Part shown: piece by piece, positions 59,801 to 64,000 of the stretch
Layout: each line of letters begins with the position of its first letter
How positions within the stretch are numbered: the stretch's first letter is position 1
Notes under the pieces: model-generated
What the model saw: only the letters and a program-made list of their open reading frames with translations
What the model was told of the DNA's origin: nothing
Databases searched by the model: none
Position numbers and translations under genes: made by a program
Assembly (NCBI GenBank): GCA_023053575.1
Contig: JAKZAP010000004.1
Coordinates: 16,999,624 to 17,063,623, forward strand
From: Branchinecta lynchi
Taxonomy: Eukaryota > Arthropoda > Branchiopoda > Anostraca > Branchinectidae
Reading direction: 5' to 3'
Length of the DNA: 64,000 nucleotides

Positions 59801-62800
59801 CATGGGGGAAAGAAGATACGCTGAATTCGTTTTTTAGCTTTCTTTTTTTGCCGTAAAAGTAGTTCCGGAATTCGGCCGAAACTGAAAAATTGGCACAAAC
59901 AAGGCAGGAAGTTTTCGTCAAAATAGATATGACTCATATGGGTAAACACACATGCTAAATCCATATCTGAACTTGGTTTTCTCAGATGATTAGCTATTTG
60001 GCCTTAATCTGTTTCTGACTTCTTAATATTAAAAATGTTCAAGGAGTCTGGCGAAGACTAGATCTGGCGGAGACAAGACCCAATTGTCTGGATCAAATAT
60101 TATTTTTTTGCGATCCCATCAAAACCTTTGGTCTTGTTAGTTAGGTCATCATCAAGAACAAGGCTCTATTGGGGTTACATAAGGTTGAAATAAAGGATTG
60201 ATTAAATAAAGCTGACAATTCATGTACTGAGGAACGGGGGAAACCAGTTCGAAAGAAGTAATATCGTGCAGTTGCTGTCGGTTTTGGATACAAGGTGATG
60301 TTGTGTTTCTAAATATTTTAACATAAAGAGATCTTGGCAAAATCATTACCGACAGGCAGGGGCGTCACTAGTCTTTTACCTTCGGTGCGTGTGTGTGGGG
60401 GGGGGGGGGCAGTTTGTGTCCATGGACTGAAAAATTTGCCGAGGAAACACGCCGCTGCCTCTTCGCCGTAACGGCGCTGGTTTCCCGCCGGCACATAGAA
60501 AAGTAACTATAATGCATCAGTTGAGATTATTCCTTTAATGTAAATTGCTGTATTTAAATTTATATATTCTGCTTTTCATTTCCGCTTTTGCTAAAAATTT
60601 TGAAGCTTCCAACGACTGTACCCAGAACAAGTTAAAAAGAACAGCTGGCGAAATTTTTAACCAGCTTTCAACGTGTTTAAAATCTCAAGAGTTTCAGTCC
60701 TAAAAATCCAACCAAATGAAACGCCGTTCTTCCAAATAAAGAACGTAAATTCGCTGTAAGCCTAAAACACACTAAAGGAAACACCGTTCTTCCAAATAGA
60801 GAATACTGCGAAATGCGCCGCAGGCGAAATTTCGAAGGAAAGCTGATGAGCAAAGCTCATTTTTGCGATCCTAAATAAATGTAAGGCTACCTATGAAATC
60901 ACAGATCTTTCCGCCAGAAAAGTAGTGGGCCATCCATAATCAAGTAGGCTTAAAATCGATTTTTTCTGAATTCAAAGCAAAAGAATTAGTTTTGACGTTA
61001 AAAGACATGCTTAATACTGGAGTACTGCGATCGTAATTGCGTTGCATCCCGTCATTTACCACAATACGACTACACCGAGAATCGACCAAGCAGAGAAGAA
61101 AGAAGGTCCGAGTTTGCCGATAAGTATTTTTTCGATCACCGACGTGCAGCCAGATCAGCCAAAAGGACAGTACGTGGGTACGAACACGCAAAGACCTACA
61201 GATAAACAGGAAAACAGGTTTGCCGATTTTTTGTGACAAAATTAAGAACGGAATGGAACGAAAAAGTGTTTGATCGATTTGCAGACAAGAGTACCGACGC
61301 CTGACGAAGACGTTCAGAGTTTGATTTCTACTCTTTTTTCCGCGACAGACTATAAACAACTTTAATTTCTTACTTGTAAATATAAGCCGATATGCCGACG
61401 AAACTTAAACTTTCAGGGTGCGCTCGATAAACGTTTAAAGATGTTTTTCCCCACAGAAGCATACAGAATTCGATATCTTCTGTGTTTTGCCCGACAAATC
61501 TTTGCAGAATTTTATTTCTTGTGTATAAAGAGGACCCGATATGCTGACGAGTCGACCGACGCCCGACAAAAGCATACACAGTTTTATTTCTTTCCTTATT
61601 TTATTCCAGGCTTCGCCCGACGTAAGTACTTCCTCAAGACCTTTGGGGAGGATTCCCCCCTCCCTTCATAGTGACGCCCCTGCCGATAGGGTCCAATAGG
61701 CCAATGATACGAATTGAGTCTTACGCAGGGCTAACGATCTGTAATCTATATGAATTACGGAGTGCATTTTTGTTCTTAAAATAACCACCTGTAACCAAAT
61801 GTCCCCTTAGGAATGGAATACAAAACTGTATCCGATATGAAGGAACCGATAAATTAACAGTACGGCTTAACAAAACTCGACATAAAACTGTCTCTACAGA
61901 AGTACTGTGATACATAGGTAAAGGGAAAATCACCAGAAAGTACTTCGTTATGTGACGTAGAGTTTTAACTTACCTGGGTCAAAGTCATCTTTGTGATTAT
62001 TGCCAGCATAATTTTCTCTCCTTTGGTAGGGTAGGGGTTCTTTTTGTGCTCTGACAACCACGCTTTAAGAGTGGATGTGGTTTCCCTTGTTGCGTTCTTC
62101 CGACGAGCACTGTTAAGGTCGAAACCGTAGCTGAAAGGGAGCAATGTTTGTACTAACAGTTTGTCGAAGCCACACTAAACTCTTCGGAATGAATTTCTAC
62201 GAATTTCTACTGGCCTTCATTTCCATGAATCATAAAACTCGTAAAGTCTCTACCAGGTGCGTTCATCGTACCCTCAGTAGTTTCTGATTTTTCTTGGGAT
62301 CCCAAAACCTAAGTGGAGGGATACCTATGACATCGCAAAAGTTTTCCGTCTGTCCGTCGGTCCGTCCGTCTGTCTGTCAGCACGGTAACTCTCGAAGGGA
62401 ATGAGATATTTTGATTAAACTTGGTGTGAGTGTTCTTCACGTCAAGGGAAAGGTCAAGTTCGTAGATGGGCCCGACAGCTGCATATTTAGGGGAGGGGGA
62501 GGGGTTTCAAATTAAAGGGCGACAAGATTATTTTTTAAAAGCTGATGAGATAGTCGATTCAGGGGTAAGACGACATGCTGAACAAGAGTATGAAAACCAT
62601 TTTTTCGCCGGACACGTAGTTCACCCGGAATCTGGTCAAAACCGGAAAGTTCGCTTACAGTAAAAGTTTTATCTGAAGTTGATTAGATGTCTGATTTAGG
62701 GGTAAGAAGACATGCTGAATCTGAATATGAAAATAATTTTCTCGTCGGACAAGTAGATCAGCAGGAATCCGGCCAGAACCGGAAATTTTTTCAAAAATAA

Positions 62801-63768
62801 AAGTTTAATCTGAAGTTGATTAGAGGTTCGATTTCAGGATAGGGAAACATGCTGAATCCGAATATGAGAATGATTTTCTCGTCGGACAAGTAGATCGCCC
62901 GGAATCCGGCCAAAACCGGAAAATGTGTTGAAAGTAAAAGTTTATATGAATTTCATTAGGTGTTCGATTTACGGGTAAAAAGACATCCTGAATTCGTGTA
63001 TGACGATCATTTTCTACTAGGACAGATAGTTCGCCGTGAATCCGGCTGAAATCGAAAAATTTGTTTCTAAAATTGGTTCTCTTTAGGGGTAAGGAGATAT
63101 GCTGAATCCCTTTTTAAACTTAATTTTTTTGCAAGACAAGTAGTTCGCCCGGAATCCGGCTGAAACCAGAAATTTGGCAGAAGTAAGGCAGGAACTTCCG
63201 TCAAAGTAGATATGACGCAGGCAATAGGGGTGAACACACATGGTGAATCCATATTTGAACTTGGTCTTCTCAGATTATTGCCGTTTGCCTTAATCTGTTT
63301 CTCAAGGAGTCTGGCGAAGACTGGACCTCTATAGGCTAAGACCCGATTGTCTGGATCAAATATAAAAATTGTAGGATCCCATCGAAACCTTTGGTCTTGT
63401 TCCCACTGTGTGGTGCTTCCTCTTTAAGGATTTTCTAAAACTAGAGCCTGACTAAGACTAGGTTCTGATGAGGTCAAACCAGGCACTGGTGAGTCCGAAA
63501 ACACCTCCATCATCCTGGAACGAGTTTTTTTTGTTAACTGTTGCCCATCCTTGGCTTCTCATAATGATGTGTCCCATAAATAGACCTAACAATCCACTAT
63601 AATGATAGTTGGGGGGGGGGGGGGGGTAAAACCTCACACTTACCCTCCAAGCTGGTATGAAGCGGCAATCGCCGGGTCGCAGGCTCCATAGTAGGAAGCA
63701 TAGGGCCACCCTGGAAGGGCCGCTGGGTTTAGTCCACATAAAGTGTCCTTCAGATCAAGGTGAGACCC
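53464..63768 (-). CDS. Irx: Iroquois-class TALE homeobox gene, 5'-incomplete (four exons)
   Basis: This is the span of a spliced gene read on the minus strand with exons 63768-63644, 62130-61974, 57120-56991 and 53816-53464. The joined phases are consistent (2, then 0, then 1), every donor is GT and every acceptor AG, and the reading frame stays open for 254 codons to a TGA. Homeodomain is about residues 50-112 of the visible part and carries the three-residue TALE loop with PYP and the Iroquois recognition helix WFANARRR, with Ala at position 50. An acidic stretch follows (about 120-133), and a KPRIWSLAD motif lies at about 190-198. By family knowledge these are sequence-specific nuclear transcription factors that pattern embryonic territories. 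The start codon and first exon(s) lie beyond the window. The region after the homeodomain is about 142 residues, shorter than in vertebrate IRX proteins. Identification as Iroquois is near certain; orthology to a particular paralogue cannot be decided. Confidence 0.95.
54755..54820 (-). mobile_element. 3' tail of a non-LTR retroelement (minus)
   Basis: Reverse complement reads ATTTACTTCGCTTTTCCGAA, ATGGTGGGTTACAAATAAAC and a TACTTTACTTACTT tail, the same terminus as at 14395-14478. Lies in the last Irx intron, in the same orientation as the gene. Confidence 0.7.
54905..55205. mobile_element. TTCGGCCC foldback element
   Basis: Left GTGCAAAACGGATACGTCAG is inverted at the right as CTGACGTATCCGTTTTTCAC, with TTTCGGCCCTTC/GAAGGGCCGAAA inside. 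The shared leader TTCAGCCCAAGCTGACTGCG precedes the left arm. Confidence 0.8.
55385..55840 (+). mobile_element. LINE remnant, reverse transcriptase C-terminal part
   Basis: One frame reads [20 protein letters not shown] and [15 protein letters not shown], like the thumb region of CR1/Jockey-type reverse transcriptases (LxxxxxRxIxG). A later frame reads [20 protein letters not shown] and KNMSKKFSL, the characteristic WN-LP-SV ... SFK ending. The frames are not continuous, so it is degraded. Confidence 0.75.
56340..56810 (+). mobile_element. second LINE 3' remnant with (CATTA)n-like tail
   Basis: The frame reads [20 protein letters not shown], then [17 protein letters not shown], similar to C-terminal parts of non-LTR retrotransposon ORF2. 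T-rich sequence and a CATTGCATTACATTACATAG tail follow. It lies in the last Irx intron, opposite to the gene. Confidence 0.55.
56991..57120 (-). CDS. Irx: Irx exon C: recognition helix and acidic region
   Basis: The exon begins exactly with homeodomain residue V45 and reads [17 protein letters not shown], the DNA-recognition helix with W48, F49, A50 and N51, then MTWEPKNR, typical of Iroquois proteins immediately after the domain. An acidic run [14 protein letters not shown] follows. It has 43 codons plus one base (phase 1 end). The acceptor is TTTCTTGCTACAG and the donor is CCCCAG|GTAATT. If the donor were ignored the frame would run on into intron sequence, which explains why a longer ORF appears here. 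Flanking introns are about 4.9 kb upstream and 3.2 kb downstream. Confidence 0.97.
57450..57776 (+). repeat. copy of the 60-345 segment, with an ORF
   Basis: It shares GGACATGAGAAGC and ACCACGGCGCGTTCAGTT with the window start. Here the ATG at 57554 opens a 74-codon frame with a hydrophobic leader ([13 protein letters not shown]) followed by a basic tail ending TNSRGK. The leader could be a signal peptide, but the other copy has no matching frame, so I do not call a gene. Confidence 0.5.
57777..58764. other. Irx intron sequence, nothing recognised
   Basis: Short ORFs only. Confidence 0.45.
58765..59140 (+). repeat. two diverged tandem units of about 200 bp
   Basis: GAATTCTAGTACCATAATTA to GGCAAACAATGAA is followed by GAATTCTAGTGCAATACCCT with shared CTTCTAGAAACCCGACGG / CTCTAGAAAACCGACGG and GAGAAACAACG / TAGAAACATCG blocks. 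Confidence 0.6.
59213..60138 (+). repeat. GGGATCC-family element in the second visible Irx intron
   Basis: From TTTTTGGGATCCCAAAACGT and GGAGGGATACCTATGACATC through about five monomers to GCGATCCCATCAAAACCTTT and GGTCTTGTT. It lies antisense to Irx. Confidence 0.88.
60357..61682. mobile_element. 1.33 kb non-autonomous hAT element in an Irx intron
   Basis: Ends CAGGGGCGTCACTAG and CATAGTGACGCCCCTG are near-perfect inverses. The 8 bp target duplication is CCGACAGG (60349-60356) / CCGATAGG (61683-61690). Inside there are a G-run near the left end and loose repeats with GATATGCCGACGA / GATATGCTGACGA. No transposase frame is visible. The right end lies about 290 bases from Irx exon B. Confidence 0.9.
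61974..62130 (-). CDS. Irx: Irx exon B: N-terminal arm, helices 1-2 of the homeodomain
   Basis: One base completes the Gly codon from exon A, then 52 codons follow. The exon reads [16 protein letters not shown] at its start and ends with ITKMTLTQ. It contains helix 1 with [19 protein letters not shown], including the TALE three-residue loop extension, and helix 2 (IMLAIITKM). The acceptor is CTCCCTTTCAG with a good pyrimidine tract; the donor is CAG|GTAAGT, full consensus. The exon ends after homeodomain residue Q44, so the intron splits the domain at position 44/45 in phase 0. There is no in-frame ATG-to-stop ORF of note here, so the exon is invisible to simple ORF searches. Near-invariant residues of the class (K-N-A-T-R-E, N-P-Y-P-T-K) are intact. 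Confidence 0.97.
62294..63400 (+). repeat. GGGATCC-family element in the first visible Irx intron
   Basis: From CTTGGGATCCCAAAACCTAA through GTCCGTCGGTCCGTCCGTCT, about six monomers spaced about 137 bases (GGGGTAAGAAGACATGCTGA), to AGGATCCCATCGAAACCTTT and GGTCTTGTT. It fills most of the 1.5 kb intron between exons A and B, antisense to the gene. Confidence 0.9.
63644..63768 (-). CDS. Irx: Irx exon A (pre-homeodomain exon, first visible)
   Basis: The exon encodes 41 codons plus two bases (phase 2 end). The donor is GG|GTAAGT, close to consensus. The product contains [17 protein letters not shown], which resembles the Tyr/Ala/Pro-rich YDP-AA segment that precedes the homeodomain in Iroquois proteins. 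The two leftover bases GG join the C that begins the next exon to make Gly, giving LGGYGFDLN across the junction. The acceptor I chose is TTTCCAG at 63775-63769; its pyrimidine tract is weak, so the left boundary in protein terms is less certain than the donor. An in-frame TAA about 30 bases upstream of this acceptor rules out much extension. A different frame of the same DNA is open longer but lacks these motifs. Confidence 0.82.
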
Positions 63769-64000
63769 CTGGAAATATGTTCTATATAGAGTAGTTTAGA
63801 GTAGTAATGTCAAACGGCTCTATGTGTGTGGGTGCCGAGGCTCTGTGTGTATGGGGTCGAGCTAACCAGCTCTTGATCAAAACATATTGTTACGAAGTAT
63901 TTTAGAAATTAAAGAACCTGAACCTGTGCAGTGTAGTTTCATTTGGCGGTTATAGTCACACTGAAACTGATAAAATGTGGCTTCCGATTTTTCTTCGGAA

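Noticed and set aside
63458..63739. 93-codon minus-strand ORF starting at an ATG over Irx exon A
   Set aside because: It is in another frame, runs through the splice donor into intron sequence and lacks the Iroquois-like motif that the correct frame shows.

Overview
This is metazoan genomic DNA: AT-rich, intron-bearing, dense in transposon remnants, with no bacterial-style gene packing. The one gene I can identify securely is an Iroquois-class (Irx) TALE homeobox gene on the minus strand, in four exons between about 63.77 and 53.46 kb. Its 5' end lies beyond the right edge of the window. Homeodomain sequence, exon phases and splice sites all agree. Gene type and repeat style suggest an early-branching animal, most plausibly a cnidarian, but the species is inference.

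Layout. 0-7.5 kb: mostly unrecognised sequence plus a nearly identical 1.34 kb tandem duplication (2561-5236). 7.5-13.5 kb: short tandem arrays, a MITE family, a tRNA-like sequence and a long dispersed repeat with internal tandem monomers, here called the GGGATCC family because its ends carry TGGGATCCCA. 13.5-21.6 kb: a retroelement tail, a palindromic MITE and another GGGATCC-family copy. 21.6-25.4 kb: two GGGATCC-family copies in opposite orientation, then a second long internally repeated element. 27.3-28.6 kb: an unusual array of degenerate short palindromes built on GGTCGAGTA/TACTCGACC. 28.8-33.6 kb: foldback elements, a 120 bp triplication, a 10-mer minisatellite bounded by a perfect inverted repeat and a membrane-segment ORF. 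34.9-50.6 kb: five short hAT-type MITEs with 8 bp target duplications, a truncated LINE, and three copies of a coding-like segment. 51.3-51.9 kb: a perfect 111 bp inverted repeat. 53.4-63.8 kb: the Irx gene, with introns of about 1.5, 4.9 and 3.2 kb filled by LINE remnants, GGGATCC-family copies and a 1.3 kb hAT element.

The genes do not form a pathway or operon. The Irx protein is expected to be a nuclear DNA-binding developmental regulator. The rest is mainly accumulated mobile and satellite-like DNA. I see no secure previously undescribed system. The best candidates for novelty are the 27.3-28.6 kb palindrome array and the two long element families with internal tandem repeats. Repeat families were recognised by eye, so percent identities are not given.
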